In this document: positions 7,890 to 16,800 of the stretch, one piece after another
How the letters are laid out: the number at the start of each line of letters is the position of its first letter
Numbering within the stretch: position 1 is the stretch's first letter
Assembly: GCA_947307015.1 (NCBI GenBank)
Contig: CAMZHV010000031.1
Span: 1-34,183 of the forward strand
Origin: an uncultured Prevotellaceae bacterium
Lineage (GTDB): Bacteria; Bacteroidota; Bacteroidia; Bacteroidales; Bacteroidaceae
Length of the DNA stretch: 34,183 nt
Direction: 5' to 3'
Program-made: the position numbers and the translations under genes
The notes under the pieces: generated by a model
The model's database searches: none
Told to the model about the DNA's origin: nothing
What the model saw: the letters and a program-made list of their open reading frames with translations, nothing else

Positions 7890-8666
7890 TCAGCTTGCGA
7901 TGTTCTGACGGATGCGGGTGAGGTAGGCACCCATAGCTTCCTCGTCGCGGTCGTCGATGATTTGTATGAGTTCCTTGAGCTCGGTGCGGATACTCTCCAC
8001 TTTGGGCTTCGTGTGGGGGTTGAAGAGGATTTCGCGGAGGAGCGTGTCGTCTTCGGAGAGAACGCCGCGGGCTATCGCCATGTGACGCTTGAAGGTCGTT
8101 CCCGGCGTGTCCTGATGCTTCATGACGGCCGAGAAGACAAAGGTGGAGACGAAGGGGATGGAGAGGGAGTAGGACATCGTCTCGTCGTGCTCGGCGAAGG
8201 AGAGTTCCTTGAGGTTGAGGCCGAGGCGCGTGTAGAGGTCGCGGAAGAAGATGCGGCCCATGTAGTCGCCTTCGTTGATGAGGATGGCGTTCTCATTAGA
8301 GAGCTGGCCGAGGTTGGCGAAGGTGGGACCGAACATGGGATGCGACGACACGAAGCGATGGCCCGTGCCTTCATAGTACTCACGGAAGCCGGTCTTGACG
8401 CTGCTGATGTCGGAGAGGATGCAGTCCTTGCCGATATGCGACAGCAGTTCGTCGAAGACTGTCAACGTGTACTTCAGCGACACGGCGTTGATGACGAGTT
8501 CGGGGTCGAAGGCATCCACCTCGTTCAAGGAGGTGAAGCGCTGGGTGTTGTACAAAAAGCGCAGGCGTTGCAGGTCGTTGTCGTACACCGCCACTTCGTG
8601 GTCGAAACTGAGAAGGTCGGTAAAGAAGGAACCCATCTTACCGGCACCGAGGATTAGGATTCGCAT
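7890..8666 (-). CDS. tyrA: Prephenate dehydrogenase
   Basis: NAD(P)-dependent oxidative decarboxylation of prephenate to 4-hydroxyphenylpyruvate, the tyrosine branch. The N-terminal Rossmann fingerprint is ILGAGKMGSFF, with an acidic residue ending the second strand (VAVYDND). SDISSVKTG and SSHPMFGPTF are characteristic TyrA active-site motifs. At 258 residues it is a short monofunctional form without an ACT or chorismate mutase domain; the mutase is fused to the upstream DAHP synthase instead. It is the last gene of the attenuated pheA operon, 146 bases after the previous gene, with AT-rich inverted repeats between. Confidence 0.92.
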   Translation of the reverse strand: MRILILGAGKMGSFFTDLLSFDHEVAVYDNDLQRLRFLYNTQRFTSLNEVDAFDPELVINAVSLKYTLTVFDELLSHIGKDCILSDISSVKTGFREYYEGTGHRFVSSHPMFGPTFANLGQLSNENAILINEGDYMGRIFFRDLYTRLGLNLKELSFAEHDETMSYSLSIPFVSTFVFSAVMKHQDTPGTTFKRHMAIARGVLSEDDTLLREILFNPHTKPKVESIRTELKELIQIIDDRDEEAMGAYLTRIRQNIAS

Positions 8667-8677
8667 GTATTTTGGGG

Positions 8678-8798
8678 TTTAATGGTTAATGTTTAAAGTT
8701 TAATGAAGAAAGCTTTGCCAATTACGCTGTTTGCCGTTTAAGAGTTCCTATGTCCAAAAGTGTTTGCATTAAACTTTAAACCTTAAACTTTAAACCAA
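8678..8798. repeat. Opposed AT-rich repeats between tyrA and DAHP synthase
   Basis: TTAATGTTTAAAGTTTAATG near 8686-8706 is answered by CATTAAACTTTAAACC and CTTAAACTTTAAACC near 8768-8798. Within the polycistronic mRNA the two tracts could pair around a loop of about 60 bases. The same arrangement recurs in the next intergenic gap. Confidence 0.6.
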
Positions 8799-8812
8799 GC
8801 GCAAAGCGCTCC

Positions 8813-9886
8813 TTATTTATTCATGATCTCAATCTGTTGTCTGACGCTCTCGCTGTGGATGGCCTCGTAGACCTTCTTGACGAAGTCGGGGTTCATGCCG
8901 CAGAGGGCACCTTGGGCACCACGCTTGTCGAGGATCTCGCTGTAGCGGGTGGTCTGGACGACGGTCATATTGTGGAGCTTCTTGTAGGCTGCTATCTCGC
9001 GGCTCACGCGCATACGCTTGGTGAGGAGATCCATGAGGTTGTTGTCGAGCTCGTCGATCTGCTTGCGCAGCTGGTTGATGCTCTCGGTGGCCTCCACGTT
9101 CTCGCGGATGACGAGGCGGTCGAGGATGAAGTCGAGGACTTCGGGTAGCACCTGCTGCTTGGCATCACTCCAGGCACAGTCGGGGTTGCAGTGGCTCTCA
9201 ATCATCAGGCCGTCGAAGCCGAGGTCCATGGCCTGCTGCGAGATAGGCGCTATCAGGTCGCGGCGGCCTCCCATGTGCGAGGGATCGGTGAGGACGGGCA
9301 GCGCAGGGAAGCGACGCTTCAGCTCGATGGGCAGGTGCCACATCGGCGGGTTGCGGTAGAGCTTGGAGTCTACGCTGGAGAAACCGCGGTGGATAGCACC
9401 GAGACGGGTGATGCCAGCGTTGTTGATGCGCAGGAGGGCACCCGTCCACAGCTCGATGTCGGGGTTCACAGGGTTCTTGATGAGGACGGGGACGTCGACA
9501 CCCTTCAGCGCATCGGCAATGGCCTGCACCGAGAAGGGGTTAGCACTGGTACGGGCACCGATCCATAGGATGTCGATGCCGGCATTGAGCGCCGCCTCCA
9601 CATGTTCGGGCGTAGCGACCTCTGTGGCGGTGAGCATCCCTGTCTCGGCCTTCACGCGCTGCATCCAGGGCAGCGCCTCGATGCCTTTGCCTTCGAAGCC
9701 ACCAGGTTTGGTGCGCGGTTTCCATACGCCAGCGCGGAAAATCTTGATGCCATTGTCAGCCAGCTGCTTGGCCGTGTTCATCACTTGCTCCTCAGTCTCT
9801 GCCGAGCAGGGGCCGGCGATGACCAATGGGCGTTTCTGTTCAATGCCCTGAAGGGCAAGGGGCTGTAAATTCAATTCGAGATCCAT
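8813..9886 (-). CDS. Bifunctional 3-deoxy-7-phosphoheptulonate synthase / chorismate mutase (type II)
   Basis: The first step of the shikimate pathway is fused to the branch-point mutase. Residues about 1-260 are a KDPG-type DAHP synthase: VIAGPCSAE, RAGVWKPRTKPGGFEG, WIGARTSANPF, VLTDPSHMGGRRD and MIESHCNPDCAWSD. Residues about 268-357 are an AroQ chorismate mutase helix bundle: INQLRKQIDELDNNLMDLL, KRMRVSREIAAYK and the tail SVRQQIEIMNK. The length of 357 fits this Bacteroidetes fusion. Mutase at the C-terminus of DAHP synthase commonly brings feedback inhibition by prephenate or chorismate in other species; that is not readable here. It is the third gene of the pheA operon. Confidence 0.94.
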   Translation of the reverse strand: MDLELNLQPLALQGIEQKRPLVIAGPCSAETEEQVMNTAKQLADNGIKIFRAGVWKPRTKPGGFEGKGIEALPWMQRVKAETGMLTATEVATPEHVEAALNAGIDILWIGARTSANPFSVQAIADALKGVDVPVLIKNPVNPDIELWTGALLRINNAGITRLGAIHRGFSSVDSKLYRNPPMWHLPIELKRRFPALPVLTDPSHMGGRRDLIAPISQQAMDLGFDGLMIESHCNPDCAWSDAKQQVLPEVLDFILDRLVIRENVEATESINQLRKQIDELDNNLMDLLTKRMRVSREIAAYKKLHNMTVVQTTRYSEILDKRGAQGALCGMNPDFVKKVYEAIHSESVRQQIEIMNK

Positions 9887-9889
9887 TAT

Positions 9890-10038
9890 TTTAGTTTAAA
9901 GTTTAACGTTTAAAGTTTAATGAGGGATGATTTTATGTTTAAAGTTTAACGTTTAAAGTTTAATGAGGGATGATCTGCTGTTCGCCAAATCAATTGTCAA
10001 GGATATTACATTAAACTTTAAACCTTAAACTTTAAACT
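9890..10038. repeat. Tandem and opposed TTTAAAGTTTAA repeats
   Basis: A unit with GTTTAAAGTTTAACG, GTTTAAAGTTTAATG and AGGGATGAT occurs twice in tandem (about 9893-9928 and 9939-9974). The complementary CATTAAACTTTAAACC with CTTAAACTTTAAAC lies at about 10011-10038. It fills the gap between the aminotransferase and the DAHP synthase. Confidence 0.65.
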
Positions 10039-11401
10039 GAGTGCGAATCCTCCCCAACGCCTCTTGCATCTTCTCATCCTTGGCACACAGCGAGATGCGG
10101 ATGTAGCGTTCGCCGTTGGAGCCGAAGATGAAGCCGGGGGTAATGAAGACGCGGGCTTCGTGGAGCACGCGCTCGGTGAGCTCCTCGGCTGTAGCATAGC
10201 TGTCGGGGATGCGTCCCCAGAGGAACATACCTGTCTGCGAGGGGTCGAAGCGGCAGCCGAGGGTCGTCATGATCTCTTCTGCGATGGCTCGACGGCTGGC
10301 GTAGGTGCGCACATTCATCTCGCGGTGCCACTCGTCGCTATTGTTCGTGAGTGCCTCTGCTGCGGCGAGCTGTATGGCGCGGAACGTACCATTCTCAACA
10401 TTTGTCTTCACCTTCAAGATCCACTGTATGAACTGTGCGTTCGAGCAGAGCATGGCCACACGCCAGCCAGGCATATTGTGACTCTTGGACAGCGAATTAA
10501 ACTCAATGCAGCAGTCCTTGGCACCAGGGATTTGGAGGATGGAGAGGAGGGCGGACCCACCCCCCTGCCCCTCCCTTGTAGGGAGGGGAGTATAATGTTC
10601 TGAGCAGGCGTCCGCCGAGTTTGAATTTCCATCTTGAGAGTAATTACTCCCCTCCCTACAAGGGAGGGGCAGGGGGGTGGGTCCGGAAGTGGTAGGTCTG
10701 ATAAACGAATACGGATTATCATTGACGATGACGATGGCGTGCTTTTGTGCGAAGGCCACCAGACGCTCGTAGGTCTCGCGGCGGGCGGGCGCACCTGTCG
10801 GCATGTGAGGATAGTTAGTCCACATCAGCTTCACGCGGCTGAGGTCCATGGCTTCCAACTGCTCGAAATCGGGTTGCCAGCCGTTGGCCTCCGTCAGGTC
10901 GTAGCTCACCACTTCAGCACCCAGCAGTCGGGAAAGCGAGGTGTAGGTGGGATAGCCGGGATTGGGCACGAGCACCGTATCGCCAGGGTTGACGAAGGCC
11001 AGCGTGGCATGCAGGATGCCTTCCTTGGAACCGATGAGGGGCTGCACCTCAGTATTGGGATCGAGCGCCACGCCGTACCAACGACGGTAGAAGGCAGCCA
11101 TGGCCTGACGCAGCTCAGGCGTGCCGATAGTGGGCTGGTAGCCGTGACTGTCTGCCTTGCGCGCCTCGCGGCAAAGCACGTCGATGGTCTGTGGTGACGG
11201 CGGCATGTCGGGGCTGCCGATGGCGAGGGATATGATATCCTTTCCCTCGGCGTTCAACTTTGCCACCTCCTTCAGCTTACGACTGAAGTAATATTCCTGT
11301 ACTTGTGAGAGGCGGTCGGCGGGCTTAAAAGACCCACCCCCAGCCCCTCCCGTCAAGGAGGGGAGCGGCTGGCGCGTTGATGATTTATCGTTTGTTCCCA
11401 T
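10025..11401 (-). CDS. PLP-dependent aminotransferase class I/II (aromatic operon)
   Basis: A fold-type I aminotransferase, probably transaminating phenylpyruvate and 4-hydroxyphenylpyruvate since it sits between pheA and the DAHP synthase. The PLP lysine is in EFNSLSKSHNMPGWR; MWTNYPHMPTGA and VNDNPYSF are the cofactor-binding Asn-Pro and Asp motifs. It has 458 residues, against about 395 usual. The excess is explained by a 44-residue repeat insertion (residues 240-283, GPTPLPLPCREG...REGQGGGS) placed between the VNDNPYSF strand and the PLP-lysine region, plus a repeat-encoded N-terminus (about residues 1-24). The conserved protein begins near KPADRLSQVQEYYF. The exact substrate cannot be read from sequence; LL-diaminopimelate aminotransferase is a related alternative. 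Confidence 0.85.
   Translation of the reverse strand: MGTNDKSSTRQPLPSLTGGAGGGSFKPADRLSQVQEYYFSRKLKEVAKLNAEGKDIISLAIGSPDMPPSPQTIDVLCREARKADSHGYQPTIGTPELRQAMAAFYRRWYGVALDPNTEVQPLIGSKEGILHATLAFVNPGDTVLVPNPGYPTYTSLSRLLGAEVVSYDLTEANGWQPDFEQLEAMDLSRVKLMWTNYPHMPTGAPARRETYERLVAFAQKHAIVIVNDNPYSFIRPTTSGPTPLPLPCREGSNYSQDGNSNSADACSEHYTPLPTREGQGGGSALLSILQIPGAKDCCIEFNSLSKSHNMPGWRVAMLCSNAQFIQWILKVKTNVENGTFRAIQLAAAEALTNNSDEWHREMNVRTYASRRAIAEEIMTTLGCRFDPSQTGMFLWGRIPDSYATAEELTERVLHEARVFITPGFIFGSNGERYIRISLCAKDEKMQEALGRIRTQFKV
10553..10684 (-). repeat. 132-bp inverted-repeat element, in frame in the aminotransferase
   Basis: Ends GGACCC and GGGTCC. The inverted arms are about 40 bases each and almost perfect, starting GGACCCACCCCCCTGCCCC. 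The centre, about 50 bases, includes TGTTCTGAGCAGGCGTCCGC and CATCTTGAGAGTAATTA. The 132 bases are 44 codons, read on the minus strand through NYSQD and SADACSE. The other strand in the equivalent frame stops at TGA 10601-10603. Confidence 0.92.
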
Positions 11402-11488
11402 TTTCTATTTTATTAGTTGATCATTCAATGTGATTATCTCGTCCGCAGGCTTCTCCCCTCCCTGACGGGAGGGGTCGGGGGTGGGTCT
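11330..11488 (-). repeat. 159-bp inverted-repeat element spanning the pheA end and aminotransferase start
   Basis: Ends AGACCC (11330-11335) and GGGTCT (11483-11488). The arms read AGACCCACCCCCAGCCCC and, opposed, GGGGTCGGGGGTGGGTCT. One arm is translated as the last residues of PheA (THPRPLPSGRGE) and the other as the N-terminus of the aminotransferase (QPLPSLTGGAGGGS). The centre contains the pheA stop and the aminotransferase ATG. The ATG context AGAAAATGGGAACAA resembles that of the DUF559 gene, AGAAAATGGGACAAC. Confidence 0.8.
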
Positions 11489-12308
11489 TATATTCCCCTA
11501 AAATCTTCAGATTCGACGTAAGGGGGCGTATGGCATCGACGCCCTGGCTGTAGCGGGTGTAGTCGGCAAACTGCACATCGATATAGAACAGGTATTCCCA
11601 TTCGCGTCCGATGATGGGCAGCGACTGTATCTTCGTGAGGTTCAGCTTGTAGAACGACAGCACAGAGAGCACCGACGAGAGCGAGCCTTCCTCATGGGGC
11701 AGGGCGAAGACGATGCTGGCTTTGTCTGTCGTGCGTATATCTCTTAATAGGTTCGCACGCGAGGGATCGGCGAAGACGAGGAAGCGTGTGAAGTTGTGCT
11801 TGTTCGTCTCGATGCCCTCTTCCAACACCTTCAAGCCGTAGAGCTCGGCCAGAGCAGCAGAACCGATGGCAGCATGACCGTGCATCTGCCCTTCAGCTAC
11901 CGCGCGTGCGGCACCTGCCGTGTCGGATGCCTCGACGACCTTCAGCTGCGGGTGTGCGTTGAGAAAGTCGCGACATTGCATGAGGGCTACGGGATGCGAG
12001 TGTACTTCGGTGATGTCCTCCCAACTGTCGTCGGGCAGGCAGAGGAAAGAGTGCTTGATGCGCAGCTTGTGCTCGCCCACGATGGTGGTGCCAGAGTCGC
12101 GCAGCAGCTCGTAGTTGTGGAGCAGCGACCCTGCTATGGTGTTCTCGATGGCCGCCATGCCGATGGCCAGCGGATCCTGGCGCAGTGTGGCAAAAAGCGC
12201 CTCGAACGAGGGGCAGCAGATGAGCTGTATGTCCTCGTTCTCGAAGAACTGATGGGCGGCGATGTCGTGGAAGCTGCCCTCGATGCCTTGTATTGCTATG
12301 CGTTTCAT
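11421..12308 (-). CDS. pheA: Prephenate dehydratase
   Basis: Converts prephenate to phenylpyruvate. The catalytic domain shows IAIQGIEGSFHDIAA, AAIENTIAGSLLHNY, HSHPVALMQC and ETNKHNFTRFLVF (the Thr-Arg-Phe of the active site). An ACT domain follows (ASIVFALPHEEGSLSSVL, a GALxxxL-type Phe-binding region, with KIQSLPIIGREWEYLFYID). The residues after about 273 (KTHPRPLPSGRGEACG...) are encoded by a repeat element and are not part of the family. It is the first gene of the operon. Its ATG lies three bases after the T run of an attenuator. Confidence 0.94.
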   Translation of the reverse strand: MKRIAIQGIEGSFHDIAAHQFFENEDIQLICCPSFEALFATLRQDPLAIGMAAIENTIAGSLLHNYELLRDSGTTIVGEHKLRIKHSFLCLPDDSWEDITEVHSHPVALMQCRDFLNAHPQLKVVEASDTAGAARAVAEGQMHGHAAIGSAALAELYGLKVLEEGIETNKHNFTRFLVFADPSRANLLRDIRTTDKASIVFALPHEEGSLSSVLSVLSFYKLNLTKIQSLPIIGREWEYLFYIDVQFADYTRYSQGVDAIRPLTSNLKILGEYKTHPRPLPSGRGEACGRDNHIE

Positions 12309-12310
12309 AC

Positions 12311-12341
12311 AAAAAAAATCCCGCCTCTGTGTGAAGCGGGA
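12311..12341 (-). terminator. Attenuator terminator of the pheA operon
   Basis: On the minus strand the stem TCCCGC (12336-12341) pairs with GCGGGA (12319-12324), and eight U follow (12311-12318) just before the pheA ATG. The 5' arm region CCGCTTCAC (complement of 12331-12339) can instead pair with GTGAAGCGG (complement of 12403-12411) at the leader peptide stop. The two structures exclude each other. Confidence 0.88.
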
Positions 12342-12402
12342 CCTTGTTATTATCGTTGTTTCAATCTTTCAATTTTGCAATCTCGAATTGATATACGGCC
12401 TA

Positions 12403-12411
12403 CCGCTTCAC
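12403..12411 (-). promoter_or_regulatory. Antiterminator arm at the leader peptide stop
   Basis: GTGAAGCGG on the minus strand overlaps the TGA of the leader peptide. It is perfectly complementary over nine bases to the terminator 5' arm. A ribosome that finishes the leader covers it and lets the terminator form. A ribosome stalled at the aromatic codons leaves it free to pair. Confidence 0.82.
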
Positions 12412-12464
12412 CTTGTCGGGGTAAAGTAAAGATAGAACCAATAATATGCGTTCAAGTGTTGCAT
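12408..12464 (-). CDS. Aromatic leader peptide of the pheA operon (18 residues)
   Basis: ATG at 12464, TGA at 12408-12410, product MQHLNAYYWFYLYFTPTR. Seven of the eight residues 7 to 14 are Tyr, Trp or Phe (four Tyr, one Trp, two Phe), far beyond chance. It is followed by the antiterminator and terminator, and it precedes genes for Phe and Tyr synthesis. This is a transcription attenuation leader in the style of pheL, sensing charged tRNA-Tyr and tRNA-Phe and perhaps tRNA-Trp. It starts about 20 bases downstream of the predicted transcription start. Confidence 0.9.
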   Translation of the reverse strand: MQHLNAYYWFYLYFTPTR

Positions 12465-12490
12465 GATGCTTGTTTCTTTGAATTTCGCTG

Positions 12491-12498
12491 CAAAAGTA
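12491..12498 (-). promoter_or_regulatory. pheA operon promoter, -7 box
   Basis: TACTTTTG on the minus strand (TAnnTTTG), 27 bases upstream of the leader peptide ATG. A weak GTTGG near the -33 position lies about 21 bases further up. Confidence 0.65.
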
Positions 12499-12644
12499 CA
12501 CACTTTTCCTGAATCCGCCAACTTTTTTCTATTCTTTTTGCATTTTCAGTGTCATTATTTGCTAAAACAGCCCTCCTATATGAATAAACTTGTTGCATCC
12601 TTTAGCTTAAAAGAGGGGCGAAAGTGCAGAAAAGTGGGGAAAAG

Positions 12645-12677
12645 TTTGTTTTATTGAAAACATAATTATTACCTTTG
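12645..12677 (+). promoter_or_regulatory. Promoter of the AAA ATPase gene
   Basis: TTTG (12645-12648), 21 bases, then TACCTTTG (12670-12677), 29 bases before the ATG. It is divergent from the pheA promoter. Confidence 0.7.
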
Positions 12678-12705
12678 CAATAAAATAACAAGAATTACCG
12701 CTATT

Positions 12706-13836
12706 ATGGCTATCGAAAACCCCTTTATCGTCGGAAAATACCTCGCACCTGAATACTTCTGCGACCGCGAAGAAGAGACTGCATTTCTGCGCAAACAAGT
12801 GCTGAACGGACGCAACGTAGCACTCATCTCACCCCGCAGGCTCGGGAAGACCGGTCTCATACATCATTTCTTCCATCAGGAGGACGTGCAGCAGCAGTTC
12901 TACACTTTTTTCATCGACATCTATGCCACCAGTTCATTGACGGAGCTGGTGTACCTGTTGGGCAAAGCCATCTTTGAACAACTCAAACCAAGGGCTACAG
13001 CTTGGCGCGAACGCTTCCTGCAAGTGGTGACTTCGCTGCGCGTAGGTTTCAAACTGGATGCCATGACAGGCGAGCCGACGTTTGACATAGGTCTCGGCGA
13101 CATCCATTCGCCAGAGGTCACCCTCAGCGAGATTTTCCGCTATCTGGAAGAAGCCGATCGTCCATGCATCGTAGCCATCGACGAGTTTCAGCAGGTGGCT
13201 AACTATGTGGAGAAAAACACCGAGGCACTGCTGCGTACCCACATCCAGCAATGCCAGCAGACGATGTTCATCTTCTCCGGCAGCAAGCGCCACATGATGA
13301 CGCAGATGTTCAACTCGCCCTCCAAGCCTTTCTATCAGAGTGCTCTGGGCATGACGCTTCAACCCTTGAGCCGAGCCGTCTATGCCACTTTTGCCAACCG
13401 CCTTTTTGAGGAGAACGGACGCACGCTGACCGAAGGTGTGGCCGAAGAGGTTTATGACTACACGGAGGGCTACACATGGTTCATGCAAATGCTGATGAAT
13501 GAACTCTTTGCCATCACACCACAAGGCAGCACCTGCACACCCGACCGCATCGCCGAAGCACGCACAAACATCCTGCAAGCGCAGGACGGACTCTATCGCG
13601 AACTGATGGTCAACCTCAGCATCAAGCAGCGTCAGCTCCTACAGGCCATTGCCCGGGAAGGGCGCGTCAACGGCATCACATCCGCCGCTTTCATCCATCG
13701 CCACCACCTTCCATCAGCCAGTTCCGTACAGTCCGCTGCCCGCCCCCTTCTCGAAAACGACATCCTCACCCAAACCGACGGCACCTACCGCCTTTACGAC
13801 TTCTTCCTGTCGCAATGGTTGGTGGAGGTATATTGA
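12706..13836 (+). CDS. AAA+ ATPase, archaeal ATPase_2-like
   Basis: A P-loop ATPase of the type abundant in Bacteroidetes genomes. Walker A is SPRRLGKTG (residues 42-50), Walker B is CIVAIDE (154-160), and FIFSGSK follows as a sensor-1-like strand. The last 80 residues (IKQRQLLQAIAREGRVNGI...NDILTQTDGTYRLYDFFLSQWL) look like a winged helix ending in the usual FDPLF-like core. There are no membrane segments. Its function is unknown; the family is often linked to mobile or accessory DNA. It has its own promoter and lies 47 bases ahead of the GH31 gene, so read-through is possible. Confidence 0.88.
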   Translation: MAIENPFIVGKYLAPEYFCDREEETAFLRKQVLNGRNVALISPRRLGKTGLIHHFFHQEDVQQQFYTFFIDIYATSSLTELVYLLGKAIFEQLKPRATAWRERFLQVVTSLRVGFKLDAMTGEPTFDIGLGDIHSPEVTLSEIFRYLEEADRPCIVAIDEFQQVANYVEKNTEALLRTHIQQCQQTMFIFSGSKRHMMTQMFNSPSKPFYQSALGMTLQPLSRAVYATFANRLFEENGRTLTEGVAEEVYDYTEGYTWFMQMLMNELFAITPQGSTCTPDRIAEARTNILQAQDGLYRELMVNLSIKQRQLLQAIAREGRVNGITSAAFIHRHHLPSASSVQSAARPLLENDILTQTDGTYRLYDFFLSQWLVEVY

Positions 13837-13883
13837 GCGGGTGCGGCAGTTGTTTTTGTACGATTAAATGTTAATTCTTAAAT

Positions 13884-16800
13884 ATGATGAAGAAGATTGT
13901 TTGCATGGCCCTGCTGGCCACCATAGTGATGGGCGTGAACGCTCAGGACTACACGATTACCGTTGGTAATATCATCACTGAAATCAAGTTTTACTCGCCT
14001 GAAATCGTGCGAGTAACCAAATATCAGGCATCGGATCCTTTGGCCAAGACTGATGCCAAGTTTGTTGTGACGATGCAGCCTCAGGCTGTGGAGCTGACAA
14101 AGACAGAGGGCGAACAGACTGATACCCTGACTACGGATCAAATCATGGTGACGTGCAGCAAACAGTCGGGTCTGCTCTGTTTCTACCGTCCCGACGGCAC
14201 TACTTTAATTAAGGAACGCGGGAAGGCTGCGTTCACACGGCGTACCACCCACACCATTGATCCTTATAACGTAACGCAATCGTTTCGCCTGTCTAACGGC
14301 GAGGCCATCTACGGTTTCGGACAGGTGCAGGACGGCAGCCTGAACCATCGCGGCAAGAGCTACAGCCACATGGTTCAAAACAATATGTCGGTGTGGATTC
14401 CCTTCTTTCACTCCACGCGTGGTTACGGCCTCTATTGGGACTTGTATGGCCCCTGCGACTTCAGCGACAACACGACCAACGGTGCCGTCTTCAAGACCGA
14501 GGCTGCACATGCAGTGGATTACTACGTGCTCGTAGGTTCTCCGGATGATGGCGACGACGTGGTGCGCCGCGTGCGTGAGTTGACAGGCAAGGCTACGATG
14601 GTACCGCTGTGGACATACGGTTATTTCCAGAGCAAGGAACGCTACCAGAGTGCTACGGAAACGCTGGGTGTGCTGCAGAAATACCGCTCACTGAAGGTGC
14701 CCATCGACTGCGTGGTGCAGGACTGGCAGTACTGGGGCGGCAACAACATGTGGAACGCGATGGAGTTCCTGAACCCTGAGTTCTCGAGCACCTACCCCCA
14801 GATGATCAACGGCATGCACAACAACGGCGCCCACCTGCTCATCTCCATTTGGGCCAACTTTGGACGCGACACCAAGCAATTCGCCCATTTCAAGGAAAAG
14901 GACCAGCTGATGAAGTCGGGCAACAACATCATGTCATCCACATGGCCCAACAACGAAGGCGTGGGCATCTACAGCCCCTACCAGCGTTCTGCCCGCGACT
15001 ACTATTGGCAGTGCCTCAACGAAGGGTTGGTGAACAAGGGCGTGGATGCCTACTGGGTGGACTCCTCAGAACCCGACCACTATCAGGGTGGCGAGGACTG
15101 GGAGAAGACCAATGACTACGTGGTATTGCACACCGAGGACGAGGACAACGCCACGCTGAATCCCCATTCCTTAGAGAGCGAGCACACCTGGCGCTCGGTG
15201 CGTAATGTGTTCCCACTGATGCACGCCAGCGGCGTATATGAAGGTCATCGTGGCCAGCACACCGACCTGACCGAGGCCAAGCGTGTGATGATCATGACCC
15301 GTTCGGGCTTCGTCGGCCTGCAGCGCTACGGTGCCGGTACATGGAGCGGCGACATCACCTCGTCGTGGGAGACCCTTGCGAATCAGATACCTGCGGCACT
15401 CAACTACTCGGCCTGCGGCATACCCAGTTGGAACAGCGACATCGGCGGTTTCTTCAATGGCAGCTACCAAGGCCCCGGTCAGGACATCTACAACGAGTTG
15501 TACTGCCGCTGGATTCAGTTCGGAGCTTTCTGCACGATCATGCGCAGTCACGGCTCTGGCACTGACCGCGCTATATATCAGTTCGGCAAGGAGGGCGAAA
15601 GCTATTACGACGTCATCGCACGCTACATCAACCTGCGCTACGCCCTGTTACCTTATATCTACAGCACGGCGCGCCGCGTTCATGCTGACGACTACTCCTT
15701 CATGCGTGCCATGGGTATCGCCTACCCCACCGACAACGCCACCCACGAGCTGAAGGACCAGTTCATGTTCGGACGCGACCTCCTTGTGGCTCCCGTGCTG
15801 CAGTCGCAAGCCACACAGCGCAATGTCTATCTGCCCAAGGGCGATAACTGGACGGACGTATGGACAGGAGAGCAGTACGAAGGAGGTTCCTCCGTGCAAC
15901 GCGACGTCAACCTGGCACTCATGCCACTATATGTGCGACAGGGAACGATCATGCCCTGGGGACCCAAAGTGCAATATAGCGAGCAGAGCAATTGGGACAA
16001 CCTCGAGATACGCATCTACCCGGGTGCCGACGGACAGTTCACGCTCTACGAGGACGAGCGCGACAACTACAACTACGAGCAGGGACAATTCTCGGAAATT
16101 CCCTTCACTTGGGATGATGCCTCGCAGACCCTCACCATCGGCCAGCGACAGGGCGAGTTCAGCGGTATGCTCACCAACCGCACCTTCCGCATCGTGCTCG
16201 TTGACCCATCCAACCACCTAGGCCTTGGCATACAGCAGTCAGGACGCTTCAGCAAGGACGTGGCCTACTCGGGCTCGGAGGTTTCTGTACAGATAGACAA
16301 CTCACAACTCGTGACCGAGGAAACGGCTGCCGTTCGCGAAATCAAGGCAACGCCGGCCAATGTCAAGCTCTATCTGGGGCAGTCACGTGCTATCGCCGTC
16401 AAAGCCACGATGGCCGACGGCACATCGCAATATGTCACACTTGATGCCACATTTGAAAGTAACAAACCACAAATAGCATACGTCAACGACGGCATCATTT
16501 ACTCCGGCACCACGGAGGGACATGCCGACATCACCGTAACCTACACCGATGCCACAGGCACAGACCACCACGCCACCGTAAGCGTTGAAGCCACTGTGCC
16601 GACGAACCTCTACACATGGAAAGCTTACGACTGGTATCGCAACCGTGTTGACGACCGCCTCGGCGCATCAGACATCAAATACAGCAGTCGCGACAACACC
16701 ATCACCATCACCAAGAAAGGAGCTCAGAACATCGCCTTACGATACAAAGAGCAGAAATACATGGAGCCTGGCATGAAATACCTCGTGGCTGTAGCCACCG

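Noticed and set aside
10553..10684. CRISPR repeat or integron attC reading of the G/C-rich palindromes
   Set aside because: Copies are dispersed inside genes, not arrayed with spacers, and lack attC core sites or an integrase.
10553..10684. Intein or self-splicing intron reading of the insertions
   Set aside because: Far too short, with no splicing motifs; they are translated through in frame.
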